From assembly GCF_900107435.1 (NCBI RefSeq), contig NZ_FNPZ01000002.1, forward strand, positions 248,001 to 312,000: a DNA stretch of 64,000 nucleotides, in the 5' to 3' direction. This document shows, in pieces, positions 9,171 to 17,816 of the stretch (within the stretch, counting starts at the first letter, position 1; every line of letters begins with the position of its first letter). The position numbers were made by a program, and so were the translations under genes. Under the pieces are notes generated by a model. It searched no databases, was not told the origin of the DNA, and saw only the letters and a list, made by a program, of their open reading frames with translations. This DNA comes from Herbiconiux ginsengi (GTDB lineage: Bacteria > Actinomycetota > Actinomycetes > Actinomycetales > Microbacteriaceae).

Positions 9171-10675
9171 GCGGCGCAGCGCGCGAGGGTCAAGGCGGTT
9201 CAGCGGGCGGAGGCCGCCGCGGCGCTTCCGGGGGCGGCGCGGATCGGCGCGGCCCGCAGCGGCGCAAGCCGGCGACGCCGTCGCCAAAGCCCGGCCCCGT
9301 GCAGCCGGCGCGCCGCATCGCCCTCGAGGTGATCACCGCGGTGCGCGCCGACGACGCCTACGCCAACCTGCTGCTGCCCTCGAAGATCGCCGCGGCGCAC
9401 CTCGACGCCGCCGACGCGGGGCTCGCGACCGAACTGACCTACGGCACCCTCCGCATGCGCGGCTACTACGACCGGGTCATCGAACTCGCCTCCGGCCGCC
9501 CGATCGACGAGATCGACGGTGCGGTGCGCGACGTGCTCGAGCTCGGCTGCCATCAGATCCTCTCGATGCGGGTCGCCCAGCACGCCGCCGTGAACGAATC
9601 CGTCGAACTCGCCCGGCAGGTCGCCTCGCGCTCGGCGACGGGCTTCGTGAACGGCGTGCTGCGGGCCATCACGCGCACTCCAGCCAGCGAATGGCTGGAG
9701 CGGGCGATGGACACGGCCACCGACGACGACGATCGGCTCGCCGTGGCGGCGTCGCATCCGGCCTGGGTGATCCGCGCCTTCCGCCGGGCGCTGGTGGCCG
9801 ACGGGGTTCCGCCCGACGACCTGCCGTTCCAGCTCGACGACCTGCTCGAGTCCGACAACACGCCGGCGCGACTGAGTCTCACGGCGCTGCCCGGCCTGAT
9901 CGAGCGGGATGCGGTCGGTCACGGCACGGAGCCGTCGCCGCTCTCGCCGATCGGGCTGCTCGCCCCGACCGGCGATCCGGCCGGAATCCCCGCCGTTCAC
10001 GAGGGCACGGCGCGTGTGCAGGACGAGGGATCGCAACTGGCGGCGCTCGCGCTCACCCGGGCGCGGCCGATCACCGCGGGGGAGCGCTGGCTCGACCTCT
10101 GCGCCGGCCCCGGCGGCAAGACCGCCGTGCTCGCGGCGGAGGCCCGGCTCGGGGGCGCGACGGTGATCGGGAACGAGCCGGTCGCCGCCCGCGCGGGGCT
10201 GGTGCGGCGTGCGATCGCCGCGATTCCGGATGCCCCGGAGGTCTGGGAGCGCGACGGCACGACCATCGGCGCCGACGACCCGGAGTCGTTCGACCGGATC
10301 CTGGTCGACGCGCCGTGCACCGGGCTGGGTGCGCTGCGCCGCCGGCCCGAGGCGCGGTGGCGCAAGACGCCGGGCGATGTCGCGGCGCTGGTCATCCTGC
10401 AGCAGGAGCTGATCGATTCGGCCGTCAGAGCCCTCAAGCCGGGGGGCCTGCTGGCCTACGTCACGTGCTCGCCGCACGTCGCGGAGACCCGTGGCCAGGT
10501 GCAAGGAGCGCTCCGGCGCTGGGACGGCGTTCTCGAGCAGGTCGACGCCCAGGCCGTGCTGCGTGCCGTGACCGATGGAGCGGTGACGCTCGGCGCTCCG
10601 GATGCCGCGGTGCAGCTCTGGCCGCACCGCAACAACACCGACGCGATGTTCGTGGCCCTCTTCCGGAAGCTCTGA
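9167..10675 (+). CDS. rsmB: 16S rRNA m5C967 methyltransferase RsmB
   Basis: RsmB methylates cytosine 967 of 16S rRNA with SAM. Residues ~48-190 are the NusB-like RNA-binding domain (starting RRIALEVITAVRADDAYANL). The methyltransferase domain has the SAM loop DLCAGPGGKTAVLAAEA, motif IV DAPCTGLGALRRRPEARW (Cys384) and motif VI VTCSP (Cys434), the two cysteines used by this family. The first ~45 residues are a basic, Gly-rich low-complexity tail. The start overlaps the fmt stop (ATGA). This is the last gene of the priA-fmt-rsmB unit. Confidence 0.95.
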   Translation: MSGAAREGQGGSAGGGRRGASGGGADRRGPQRRKPATPSPKPGPVQPARRIALEVITAVRADDAYANLLLPSKIAAAHLDAADAGLATELTYGTLRMRGYYDRVIELASGRPIDEIDGAVRDVLELGCHQILSMRVAQHAAVNESVELARQVASRSATGFVNGVLRAITRTPASEWLERAMDTATDDDDRLAVAASHPAWVIRAFRRALVADGVPPDDLPFQLDDLLESDNTPARLSLTALPGLIERDAVGHGTEPSPLSPIGLLAPTGDPAGIPAVHEGTARVQDEGSQLAALALTRARPITAGERWLDLCAGPGGKTAVLAAEARLGGATVIGNEPVAARAGLVRRAIAAIPDAPEVWERDGTTIGADDPESFDRILVDAPCTGLGALRRRPEARWRKTPGDVAALVILQQELIDSAVRALKPGGLLAYVTCSPHVAETRGQVQGALRRWDGVLEQVDAQAVLRAVTDGAVTLGAPDAAVQLWPHRNNTDAMFVALFRKL

Positions 10676-10783
10676 CGTCTCCACCGGCTCTGACTTCTCC
10701 ACCACATCACGACTCCGTGGGTCTCTGTCCACAGATTCGCGCGGCCACTGCCGTCGACTCGGGCGCTCGGCGATCGTTGATGC

Positions 10784-11206
10784 ATGATCCTCCACACGAC
10801 GCCGGCTCAGATCGCCGCGCAATTCCCCCTCCGCTCCGACGCCGATCTCATCGAATTGGTCAGTGCCCTCATAGGCGAGGCCGGTCGCCGCCAGCTCTGG
10901 CTGATGTTCATCGACGGCGAGAATCGCCCGCTGCCGTTGATCGTGCCGTGCGCCGGTTTTCCCGACGACCCGCCGCCCGACGAACTCGCGACCTTCGGGG
11001 CGCGAGCGTGCGAGATCGCCGGGCTGGTCGGAGCTTCGGCGATCGTTCTCACCTGGGAACGACCGGGCGGCCCCGCACTCGACGACGCGGAGCGACGGAT
11101 GGTTGCCGCCATCGTGGCCGGGATCACCGGCGGGGGAGTCGCCGTGCGCGGTTCGTTCCTCAGCCACTCCGACGGCGTCGTACAACTCACGGAGAAGGCG
11201 TCATGA
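10784..11206 (+). CDS. Conserved hypothetical protein, 140 residues
   Basis: I do not recognise a named family. The protein is soluble with no signal or membrane segment. It has a central LWLMFIDGENRPLPLIVPC strand pair, PDDPPPDE, then AIVLTWERPGGPALDDAERRM and a C-terminal strand ending DGVVQLTEK. This alternating alpha/beta layout with an ERPG turn resembles small actinobacterial proteins of unknown function that I recall only loosely. The ATG at 10784 is preceded by GATCGT six bases earlier, a weak form of the leaderless -10 pattern seen elsewhere here. Its position between rsmB and rpe gives no functional clue. A 39-codon frame starting in its stop (11203-11322) looks like chance. Confidence 0.7.
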   Translation: MILHTTPAQIAAQFPLRSDADLIELVSALIGEAGRRQLWLMFIDGENRPLPLIVPCAGFPDDPPPDELATFGARACEIAGLVGASAIVLTWERPGGPALDDAERRMVAAIVAGITGGGVAVRGSFLSHSDGVVQLTEKAS

Positions 11207-11319
11207 CCATGGTGGCATCGCGATTCAGCACCGTGTCGCGCCTCGAAATCGGCTTCGCCACGCGATCGGCGGTCGGTGACTGTCACAGTGGCGGGAGCGG
11301 GAGTGAAGCGGGCGGGCGG

Positions 11320-11325
11320 TAGGGT
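11320..11325 (+). promoter_or_regulatory. Leaderless -10 (TAGGGT) for rpe
   Basis: TAGGGT followed by exactly six bases and the GTG start of rpe. With the usual 6-base gap from -7 to +1, the transcript would begin at the start codon. Confidence 0.6.
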
Positions 11326-11331
11326 CGAATA

Positions 11332-11994
11332 GTGGTAGTGCGCATCAACCCCAGCATCCTGGCCGCCGATTTCGCGAACCTCGAGACCGAGCTCGGCCGC
11401 ATCGCCAACGCCGACCTGGCCCACGTCGACGTGATGGACAACCATTTCGTGCCGAACCTCACGCTCGGCCTCCCCGTGGTGGAGCGACTGCAGCAGGTGT
11501 CGCCGATCCCGCTCGACCTCCACCTGATGATCGAAGACCCGGCGCGCTGGGCGCCCCTCTACGCCGAGACCGGCGCCTTCTCCGTCACGTTCCACGCCGA
11601 GGCCACCACCGATCCGGTGGCCGTCGCCCGCAGTCTCCGTGAGCGCGGCGCCCGGGCGGGCATCGCGATCAAGCCGGGCACCGAGATCGAGCCCTACCTC
11701 GAGTTGCTGCCCGAGTTCGACCTCGTGCTGATCATGACGGTGGAGCCCGGTTTCGGCGGCCAGTCGTTCATGGCCGGCACCATGCCGAAGCTCGGCCGGC
11801 TCTCCGAGGCGGTGAAGGCGTCCGGGCTCGACATCTGGGTCGAGGTCGACGGCGGCATCAACGACGACACGATCGCCGTCGCGGCCGAGGCCGGCGCCAC
11901 CACCTTCGTGGCCGGGTCGAGCGTGTTCGGCGCCGAGAGCGCCGCCGCCCAGGTCGACCACCTGCGCTCCCTCGCGGCCCGGCACACCCACTGA
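11332..11994 (+). CDS. rpe: Ribulose-phosphate 3-epimerase
   Basis: Rpe interconverts ribulose 5-phosphate and xylulose 5-phosphate in the pentose phosphate pathway. The 220-residue TIM barrel shows NPSILAADFANLETEL, DVMDNHFVPNLTLGLPVV (metal and acid residues), LHLMIEDP, TVEPGFGGQSFM and the phosphate-binding VDGGIN. The GTG start has no ribosome site but a well-placed -10, suggesting a leaderless mRNA. hisE follows with its own promoter. Confidence 0.95.
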   Translation: MVVRINPSILAADFANLETELGRIANADLAHVDVMDNHFVPNLTLGLPVVERLQQVSPIPLDLHLMIEDPARWAPLYAETGAFSVTFHAEATTDPVAVARSLRERGARAGIAIKPGTEIEPYLELLPEFDLVLIMTVEPGFGGQSFMAGTMPKLGRLSEAVKASGLDIWVEVDGGINDDTIAVAAEAGATTFVAGSSVFGAESAAAQVDHLRSLAARHTH

Positions 11995-12000
11995 CACCGG

Positions 12001-12006
12001 TACCCT
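12001..12006 (+). promoter_or_regulatory. Leaderless -10 (TACCCT) for hisE
   Basis: TACCCT lies six bases before the GTG of hisE, in the 18-base gap after rpe. This is a candidate promoter for the whole his-trp run. Confidence 0.55.
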
Positions 12007-12012
12007 TGACAC

Positions 12013-12276
12013 GTGAAGACTTTCGACGAGCTGTTCCTCGAGCTCTCCGCGAAGGCGGTCGAGCGACCCGAGGGCTCGCGCACCGTCCGTGAACTCGACG
12101 GCGGCGTGCACACGATCGGCAAGAAGATCGTGGAAGAAGCCGCCGAGGTGTGGATGGCGGCGGAATACGAGTCGCAGGAGAACGCCGCCGAGGAGATCTC
12201 GCAGCTGCTCTACCACCTGCAGGTGATGATGCTGGCGAAGGGTCTGACCCCGGCCGACATCTACCGACATCTGTAG
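12013..12276 (+). CDS. hisE: Phosphoribosyl-ATP pyrophosphatase
   Basis: HisE hydrolyses phosphoribosyl-ATP to phosphoribosyl-AMP, the second step of histidine synthesis. The 87-residue all-helical protein has the MazG-type metal-binding pattern [14 protein letters not shown] and [18 protein letters not shown]. It stands alone rather than fused to HisI, as usual in actinobacteria. The GTG start is set by the preceding -10 and by the conserved [10 protein letters not shown] opening. Confidence 0.94.
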   Translation: MKTFDELFLELSAKAVERPEGSRTVRELDGGVHTIGKKIVEEAAEVWMAAEYESQENAAEEISQLLYHLQVMMLAKGLTPADIYRHL

Positions 12277-12282
12277 CCGATT

Positions 12283-12298
12283 GATCGCTGTCGCGATC
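12283..12298 (+). other. Short hairpin in the hisE-hisG gap
   Basis: GATCGC-TGTC-GCGATC forms a perfect 6-bp stem with a 4-base loop just after hisE. There is no T run, so it may be an mRNA processing or stability element rather than a terminator. The 94-base gap holds no leader peptide that I can see. Confidence 0.3.
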
Positions 12299-12370
12299 GC
12301 GAGTGGGAACCGGCAGCCCACGGAATGCTCCGGCCGAAATCCAGCTGACCCTCACTGAAAGTTCGTCGAA

Positions 12371-13210
12371 ATGCTCAAGATCGCGGTGCCCAACAAGGGC
12401 TCCCTGTCCGAAACCGCCGCCCAGATGCTCGCCGAGGCGGGCTACGTGGGCCGCCGAGACCCGCGCGAACTCGTCGTGCTCGACCCGCGCAACGACGTGG
12501 AGTTCTTCTATCTCCGCCCACGCGACATCGCCACCTACGTCGGCTCCGGCGCCCTCGACGTCGGCATCACCGGCCGCGACCTGCTGCTCGACTCCGAGTC
12601 GACCGCCACCGAGACGGCAGCCCTCAACTTCGGCGAGTCGACCTTCCGCTTCGCGCGTCCCGAAGGCACCGCGATCGAGCTGGCCGACCTGCAGGGCGCT
12701 CGTGTCGCCACGAGCTACCCGGGCCTGGTCGGCGCATTCCTCGCCACCCACGGCATCACGGCCACCCTCATCCGTCTCGACGGGGCGGTCGAGTCGGCCG
12801 TGCGCCTGGGAGTCGCGGATGCAGTGGCCGACGTCGTGTCCACCGGCTCCACACTGCGCAAAGCGGGACTCGAGATCTTCGGTCCGGTCATCCTCGAATC
12901 GACCGCCGTGCTGATCAGCTCCGGCACCGAACACCCCGGCGCCGAGACCCTGCTGCGCCGCCTGCAGGGCGTGCTGGTGGCCCGGCAGTACGTGCTGATG
13001 GACTACGACGTGCCGGTCACGAACCTCGACGAGGCCGTCGCCCTCACGCCGGGAATCGAGTCGCCCACCATCTCGCCCCTGCACGACCCCGAATGGGTCG
13101 CGGTGCGCTCGATGGTGCCGCGTTTCGACACCAACCACGTGATGGACGCGCTCTACGCCGTCGGCGCGCGGGCCATCCTCGTCAGCCCCATCCACGCCGC
13201 GAGAATCTGA
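12371..13210 (+). CDS. hisG: ATP phosphoribosyltransferase, long form
   Basis: HisG condenses ATP and PRPP, the first and feedback-controlled step of histidine synthesis. At 279 residues it is the long form, with the C-terminal ACT-like regulatory domain (about residue 210 on) and no need for HisZ. Motifs are [30 protein letters not shown] and the PRPP-binding [20 protein letters not shown]. Its stop overlaps the hisF start (TGATG). Confidence 0.96.
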   Translation: MLKIAVPNKGSLSETAAQMLAEAGYVGRRDPRELVVLDPRNDVEFFYLRPRDIATYVGSGALDVGITGRDLLLDSESTATETAALNFGESTFRFARPEGTAIELADLQGARVATSYPGLVGAFLATHGITATLIRLDGAVESAVRLGVADAVADVVSTGSTLRKAGLEIFGPVILESTAVLISSGTEHPGAETLLRRLQGVLVARQYVLMDYDVPVTNLDEAVALTPGIESPTISPLHDPEWVAVRSMVPRFDTNHVMDALYAVGARAILVSPIHAARI

Positions 13211-13980
13211 TGTCGCTCGCGGTACGCGTCATCCCGTGTCTCGACGTGGCCGGCGGCCGCGTGGTGAAGGGTGTGAACTTCGAGAACCTGCGCGATGCGG
13301 GCGATCCGGTCGAGCTCGCGGCCCTCTACTCCGCGCAGGGCGCCGATGAGCTCACCTTCCTCGACGTCACGGCCACGGTGGATGCGCGCGACACGATGTA
13401 CGACGTGGTGCGCCAGACCGCCGAACAGGTCTTCATCCCGCTCACGGTGGGTGGCGGAGTGCGGTCCACCGACGACGTGGCCCGCCTGCTCGCCCACGGG
13501 GCCGACAAGGTGGGCGTGAACAGCGCCGCCATCGCCCGCCCCGGACTGCTCGACGAGATCGCCGATCGCTTCGGTGCGCAGGTTCTCGTGCTCTCGCTCG
13601 ACGTTAAGCGCACCGAGCCGCGGGAGAGCATCCCCTCGGGCTTCGTGGTCACCACACACGGCGGCCGGCGCGAGACCGAGCTCGATGCGCTCGCCTGGGC
13701 GCGCGAGGCGATCGAACGCGGCACCGGCGAACTGCTCGTCAACTCGATCGACGCCGACGGCACGAAAGACGGCTTCGATCTCGAGCTCGTGGCCCTCATG
13801 CGCGAACTGAGCTCGGTGCCGGTGATCGCCTCGGGCGGCGCCGGCACGGTGGAGCACTTCGGGCAGGCGGTGGCGGCGGGTGCGGATGCGGTGCTCGCGG
13901 CATCCGTCTTCCACCTGCGCGAGATGACGGTCGGCGACGTGAAAGACGAACTGAGGAGAGAAGGGGTGGTCGTGCGATGA
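13210..13980 (+). CDS. hisF: Imidazole glycerol phosphate synthase subunit HisF
   Basis: HisF is the cyclase half of the synthase that makes imidazole glycerol phosphate and AICAR; its glutaminase partner HisH is not in this window. The 256-residue TIM barrel has [15 protein letters not shown] with the catalytic Asp, [14 protein letters not shown], and [16 protein letters not shown] with the second catalytic Asp. The ATG at 13210 uses the last base of the hisG stop. The stop overlaps hisI (ATGA). Confidence 0.96.
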   Translation: MSLAVRVIPCLDVAGGRVVKGVNFENLRDAGDPVELAALYSAQGADELTFLDVTATVDARDTMYDVVRQTAEQVFIPLTVGGGVRSTDDVARLLAHGADKVGVNSAAIARPGLLDEIADRFGAQVLVLSLDVKRTEPRESIPSGFVVTTHGGRRETELDALAWAREAIERGTGELLVNSIDADGTKDGFDLELVALMRELSSVPVIASGGAGTVEHFGQAVAAGADAVLAASVFHLREMTVGDVKDELRREGVVVR

Positions 13981-14351
13981 GCGACGTGGATGCCGTGATC
14001 GAGCGGGCGACGTTCGACGATGCCGGGCTGCTGCCGGCGATCATCCAGCAGTGGGACACCAAGGAGGTGCTGATGCTCGGCTACATGAACGCCGAAGCCC
14101 TCCGCCGCACGCTGACCGAGGGGCGGGTGACCTTCTGGTCGCGCTCCCGCCAGGAGTTCTGGCGCAAGGGAGACACCTCCGGCAACGTGCAATACGTGAA
14201 GGGCGCGGCCCTCGACTGCGACGACGACACGCTCCTCGTGCAGGTCGACCAGATCGGTGCCGCCTGCCACACGGGTGCGCGCCGCTGCTTCGATGTCGAC
14301 CCCCTCGACCCGGTGATCGGGGATCCGGTCGTCGGTTCGCCCACGACCTGA
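13977..14351 (+). CDS. hisI: Phosphoribosyl-AMP cyclohydrolase
   Basis: HisI opens the adenine ring of phosphoribosyl-AMP in the third histidine step. The 124-residue protein has [19 protein letters not shown] and the metal-binding [14 protein letters not shown] and [10 protein letters not shown]. The start overlaps hisF in ATGA. trpE starts only 15 bases after the stop, so his and trp genes are probably co-transcribed. Confidence 0.95.
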   Translation: MSDVDAVIERATFDDAGLLPAIIQQWDTKEVLMLGYMNAEALRRTLTEGRVTFWSRSRQEFWRKGDTSGNVQYVKGAALDCDDDTLLVQVDQIGAACHTGARRCFDVDPLDPVIGDPVVGSPTT

Positions 14352-14366
14352 AATACTCGTAAGACC

Positions 14367-15899
14367 ATGACTTCCACCACTCAGAACTCGACCACGCGTG
14401 CCGAGTTCGGGCAGCTGCACGCGAGTCACCGGGTCATCCCGGTGATCCGCGAGTTGTTCGCCGACGGGGAGACACCGGTAGGCATCTACCGCAAGCTCGC
14501 CGACGGCCGCCCGGGCACCTTCCTGCTCGAATCCGCGGAGCAGGGCGGCATCTGGTCGAGGTTCTCGTTCATCGGCGTCTCGAGCTTCGGGGTGCTGACG
14601 GAGAAAGATGACCGGGCGGTCTGGCTCGATCTCGGCCTGCCCGAGCAGCGCGCCTTTCCGGCCGGCCTCCCCGAAGGGCCGCTCGAGGCGCTGAGCGCGC
14701 TCTACGATCTGTGGAAAACTCCGGCCGTGGCCGCTCATCCGCCCCTCACCGGCGGGCTCGTGGGCTTCATCGGCTGGGAATCGGTGCGCCAGATCGAGCG
14801 CCTGCCGAACCGGCCGCCGGCCGATTACCGGATGCCGAGCCAGGGTCTGTCGTTCGTCTCCGAGATCGCGGTGGTCGACCACAGCACCAGCACCGTGCAG
14901 CTGCTCGTGAACGTGCTGACCGACGACGGCGCGGATGCCGACACGCTCTGGAACGCGGCCCAGGCCCGACTCGACGAATTGCAGAACGCGCTCGCGCAGC
15001 CCGCCGAGGCGTGGCTCGCCACCGTGGACTTCGCCCGCAGAGCGGAGCCGCGCCACCGCACCGATCGCGAGGATTTCCTCGCCGCGATCGAGGTGGCCAA
15101 GGAGCACATCCGCGAGGGCGACATCTTCCAGGTGGTGATCTCGCAGCGCTTCGAGCTCGACGTGGTCGCGCATCCGCTCGACGTCTACCGGATGCTGCGC
15201 ACGCTCAATCCGAGCCCCTACATGTATCTGCTGAGCCTCGTCGACACCGACGGCACGCCGTACGAGATCGTCGGATCGAGCCCCGAGGCGCTCGTGAAGG
15301 TCGAGCGCGGGCGGGCGCACACGCACCCGATCGCCGGTTCGAAGCCCCGCGGTGCGACCCCGCAGGAAGACCTGGATCTCGAGCACGAGCTGCTCGGCGA
15401 CCAGAAGGAGAAGGCCGAGCACCTGATGCTCGTCGATCTCGCCCGCAACGACCTGCTGAAGGTGTGCGAGGCCGATTCGGTCGAGGTCACGGAGTTCATG
15501 CGCGTGGAGCGGTTCAGCCACATCATGCACATCGTGTCGTCGGTCGAAGGCACGATGCGCGACGGCGTCGACGCGATCGATGTGTTCCGCGCCACCTTCC
15601 CGGCCGGCACCCTGTCGGGGGCGCCGAAGCCGCGCGCGCTCGAGATCATCGACGCCCTGGAACCGGCCCAACGCGGTCTGTACGGGGGAGTCGTGGGCTA
15701 CTTCGGCTTCGGAGGCGACGCCGATCTCGCCATCGCGATCCGCACCGCCACCATCCGCGACGGCGTCGCGCACGTGCAGGCGGGCGGGGGACTGGTGGCC
15801 GACTCGAACCCGGAGAGCGAGTTCGAGGAGTCGCAGAACAAGGCCGCGGCGCCGTTGCGTGCGGTGGCGGTGGCGAACGCGATGACGAGAGTGCGCTGA
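14367..15899 (+). CDS. trpE: Anthranilate synthase component I
   Basis: TrpE makes anthranilate from chorismate with ammonia from TrpG, which is not in this window. The 510-residue protein carries the tryptophan feedback motif FLLESAEQGG near residue 50, and the chorismate-binding segments IAGSKPRGATPQED, AGTLSGAPKPRALEII and AGGGLVADSNPESEFEES. The gap from hisI is too short for an attenuator, and none is seen. The stop overlaps the next membrane protein. Confidence 0.96.
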   Translation: MTSTTQNSTTRAEFGQLHASHRVIPVIRELFADGETPVGIYRKLADGRPGTFLLESAEQGGIWSRFSFIGVSSFGVLTEKDDRAVWLDLGLPEQRAFPAGLPEGPLEALSALYDLWKTPAVAAHPPLTGGLVGFIGWESVRQIERLPNRPPADYRMPSQGLSFVSEIAVVDHSTSTVQLLVNVLTDDGADADTLWNAAQARLDELQNALAQPAEAWLATVDFARRAEPRHRTDREDFLAAIEVAKEHIREGDIFQVVISQRFELDVVAHPLDVYRMLRTLNPSPYMYLLSLVDTDGTPYEIVGSSPEALVKVERGRAHTHPIAGSKPRGATPQEDLDLEHELLGDQKEKAEHLMLVDLARNDLLKVCEADSVEVTEFMRVERFSHIMHIVSSVEGTMRDGVDAIDVFRATFPAGTLSGAPKPRALEIIDALEPAQRGLYGGVVGYFGFGGDADLAIAIRTATIRDGVAHVQAGGGLVADSNPESEFEESQNKAAAPLRAVAVANAMTRVR

Positions 15900-16738
15900 T
15901 GACTGCGGATGCGACGGGCGGCGCCGCGGGTGACGGTGCGACGGCCGATGCCTCGGTGCGCTCCGGCCGGCGCGTCAAGTCGCTCGCCATTCTCGCTGTT
16001 CTGGTGCTCAGCGGACTGACCTTCCTGGCTTGGTCGCAGTCGTGGGGTTCGCTCACCATCGTGGCGGGCACCACGAGCGCGGCCACGCTCGACGTTCCGG
16101 GCTCGGTGGCCGCGCCCGCTCTCTCGGCGCTCGCCCTCGCGGGGATCGCCCTGGCGGGCGCGCTCGCCATCGCCGGCCCGGTCATCCGCATCGTGCTCGG
16201 CGCTCTCGAGGTGCTGCTCGGGGCGAGCGTGCTCGCCTCGGCCATCGGCGCGTTGACTGATCCGGTCGCCGCCGGGGCTTCCGTGGTCACGACGAGCACC
16301 GGGGTGGCGGGCACGCAGTCGGTGCGCGATCTCGTGACGGTCAGCACCACCACGCCCTGGGCCGCCGTGACCGCGTTGCTCGGCGGGCTGATGATCCTCG
16401 CGGGACTGCTCGTGATCGTCACCGTCCGGCGCTGGCCGAACGCGGGCCGGAAATACCAGGCCGTGGCCTTCGAGAGCGACGACGGGCGGCGCAGCGCCGA
16501 TCCGGCCGACTTCTTCGACGACGAGCCGGCCGATGTTGAACAGACCGATTCCGAGCAGACTGACCGCGAGGCGCCCGACGCCGGGAACGCGGCGGGCGCC
16601 GAGTCGACCGCCGGGGCGCCCGCGGCTGCGCCGGGCACCCCCAAGCCCACCACCGCGAGGCCTCCTGCGACGACCGCGCGAGACGCCGCGGTCGACGACT
16701 GGGACAGCCTGACCCACGGCACCGACCCCACCCGCTGA
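15899..16738 (+). CDS. Trp biosynthesis-associated membrane protein
   Basis: This 279-residue protein belongs to the actinobacterial family found between trpE and trpC. It has a short cytoplasmic start and about four membrane segments (near residues 28-48, 65-85, 90-115 and 160-182). The extracellular loop after the first segment contains WSQSWGSLTIVAG. The C-terminal ~90 residues are acidic then Pro/Ala/Thr-rich and probably disordered. Function is unknown; a role in tryptophan or aromatic transport is only suggested by position. The ATG overlaps the trpE stop (TGATG). Confidence 0.88.
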   Translation: MTADATGGAAGDGATADASVRSGRRVKSLAILAVLVLSGLTFLAWSQSWGSLTIVAGTTSAATLDVPGSVAAPALSALALAGIALAGALAIAGPVIRIVLGALEVLLGASVLASAIGALTDPVAAGASVVTTSTGVAGTQSVRDLVTVSTTTPWAAVTALLGGLMILAGLLVIVTVRRWPNAGRKYQAVAFESDDGRRSADPADFFDDEPADVEQTDSEQTDREAPDAGNAAGAESTAGAPAAAPGTPKPTTARPPATTARDAAVDDWDSLTHGTDPTR

Positions 16739-16764
16739 ATCCCGATGCCGCTGCCGGACCCCGG

Positions 16765-16770
16765 TAGACT
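16765..16770 (+). promoter_or_regulatory. Possible -10 for the small membrane protein-trpC part
   Basis: TAGACT in the 69-base gap before 16808 matches TANNNT and would give a leader of about 30 bases. It could drive the distal trp genes separately from hisE-trpE. Confidence 0.35.
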
Positions 16771-16807
16771 CTTGGCGTACGACCACTTGTGAGACAGGAA
16801 GCGATCG

Positions 16808-17038
16808 ATGAGCTCTGACGTTGAAGAACTAGGCGAAGGCCACTCTCCCGCCGCATGGACGGCCGTCATCGTGTCGCTCCTCGGCATCGCGATCGGAACG
16901 GTCGCCTTCGTGCTCGACATCCAGTGGCTCGTCTGGGGCGGTGCCGGGCTCGCCGTCGTCGGCTTCATCCTGGGCTGGGTGCTCGCCCGAGCGGGTTTCG
17001 GCGTCAACGGGTCACGTACGCAGCACAAGGAGCACTGA
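16808..17038 (+). CDS. HGxxPAAW-type small membrane protein
   Basis: The 76-residue protein has GEGHSPAAW near the N-terminus, followed by two membrane helices (about residues 17-38 and 42-62) and a polar tail. The GHSPAAW motif marks the small actinobacterial family (DUF6704, as I recall it) that sits between trpE and trpC. Function is unknown. An AGGAAG ribosome site lies 8 bases before the ATG. Confidence 0.88.
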   Translation: MSSDVEELGEGHSPAAWTAVIVSLLGIAIGTVAFVLDIQWLVWGGAGLAVVGFILGWVLARAGFGVNGSRTQHKEH

Positions 17039-17042
17039 CCCT

Positions 17043-17816
17043 GTGCTCGCCGATCTCGTAGCCGGAGCGCTCGAGGATGCGGCGGAACGGCAGAAGTCAC
17101 GCGGTCTCGACCAGGTTGAGGCTGCGGCCCTTGCCGCGCCGCCCGCGCTCGATGCTCTGAGCTTCCTCGCGCCCGCCGACCGGGTGAAGATCATCGCCGA
17201 GGTCAAGCGCGCGAGCCCTTCGCGTGGCGCCCTGGCCACGATCGCCGATCCCGCCGCTCTCGCCGCGCGCTACGCCGCCGGAGGAGCAAGCGCCATCAGC
17301 GTGCTCACCGAGCAGCGCAAGTTCCAGGGCTCGCTGGCCGACCTCGAAGCCGTGCGCGCGGCCGTCGACGTCCCGGTGCTGCGGAAGGACTTCATCGCCA
17401 CCGACTACCAGGTGCTCGAGGCGCGGGCGGCGGGTGCCGACCTCGTGCTCCTCATCGTGGCGGCGCTCGATCAACCGACTCTCACGCATCTGCACGCGCT
17501 CATCACCGAGCTCGGCATGACGCCGCTGGTCGAGACGCACGACGCCGTCGAGGTCTCGCGGGCCGTCGACCTCGGGGCCCGCCTCGTGGGTGTCAACGCG
17601 CGCAACCTCAGCACGTTCGAGCTCGACCGCGATCTCTTCGGCCGCTTGGCCGATCGCATCCCTTCCGGCACGATCAAGGTGGCGGAGTCCGCCGTCTCGA
17701 CGGCCGGCGACGTCGACCACTATCGTTCGTCGGGCGCCGACGTGGTGCTGGTCGGCGAAGCCCTCGTCACGGGCGACGACCCGGTGGCGACACTGAAGGA
17801 GTTCCTCTCCGTATGA
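17043..17816 (+). CDS. trpC: Indole-3-glycerol phosphate synthase
   Basis: TrpC closes the indole ring to form indole-3-glycerol phosphate. The 257-residue TIM barrel has [13 protein letters not shown] (catalytic Lys), [39 protein letters not shown] and a C-terminal [13 protein letters not shown] phosphate site. It is monofunctional, with no TrpF domain, as expected in actinobacteria where PriA/HisA covers that step. The GTG start lies 4 bases after the previous stop; the stop overlaps trpB (ATGA). Confidence 0.95.
   Translation: MLADLVAGALEDAAERQKSRGLDQVEAAALAAPPALDALSFLAPADRVKIIAEVKRASPSRGALATIADPAALAARYAAGGASAISVLTEQRKFQGSLADLEAVRAAVDVPVLRKDFIATDYQVLEARAAGADLVLLIVAALDQPTLTHLHALITELGMTPLVETHDAVEVSRAVDLGARLVGVNARNLSTFELDRDLFGRLADRIPSGTIKVAESAVSTAGDVDHYRSSGADVVLVGEALVTGDDPVATLKEFLSV

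Noticed and set aside
11203-11322. 39-codon frame overlapping the stop of the 10784 gene
   Set aside because: No protein features, no ribosome site beyond the overlap, and it runs into the rpe promoter.
14352-14366. Trp leader peptide or attenuator before trpE
   Set aside because: Only 15 bases separate hisI and trpE, with no Trp codon run or hairpin pair.
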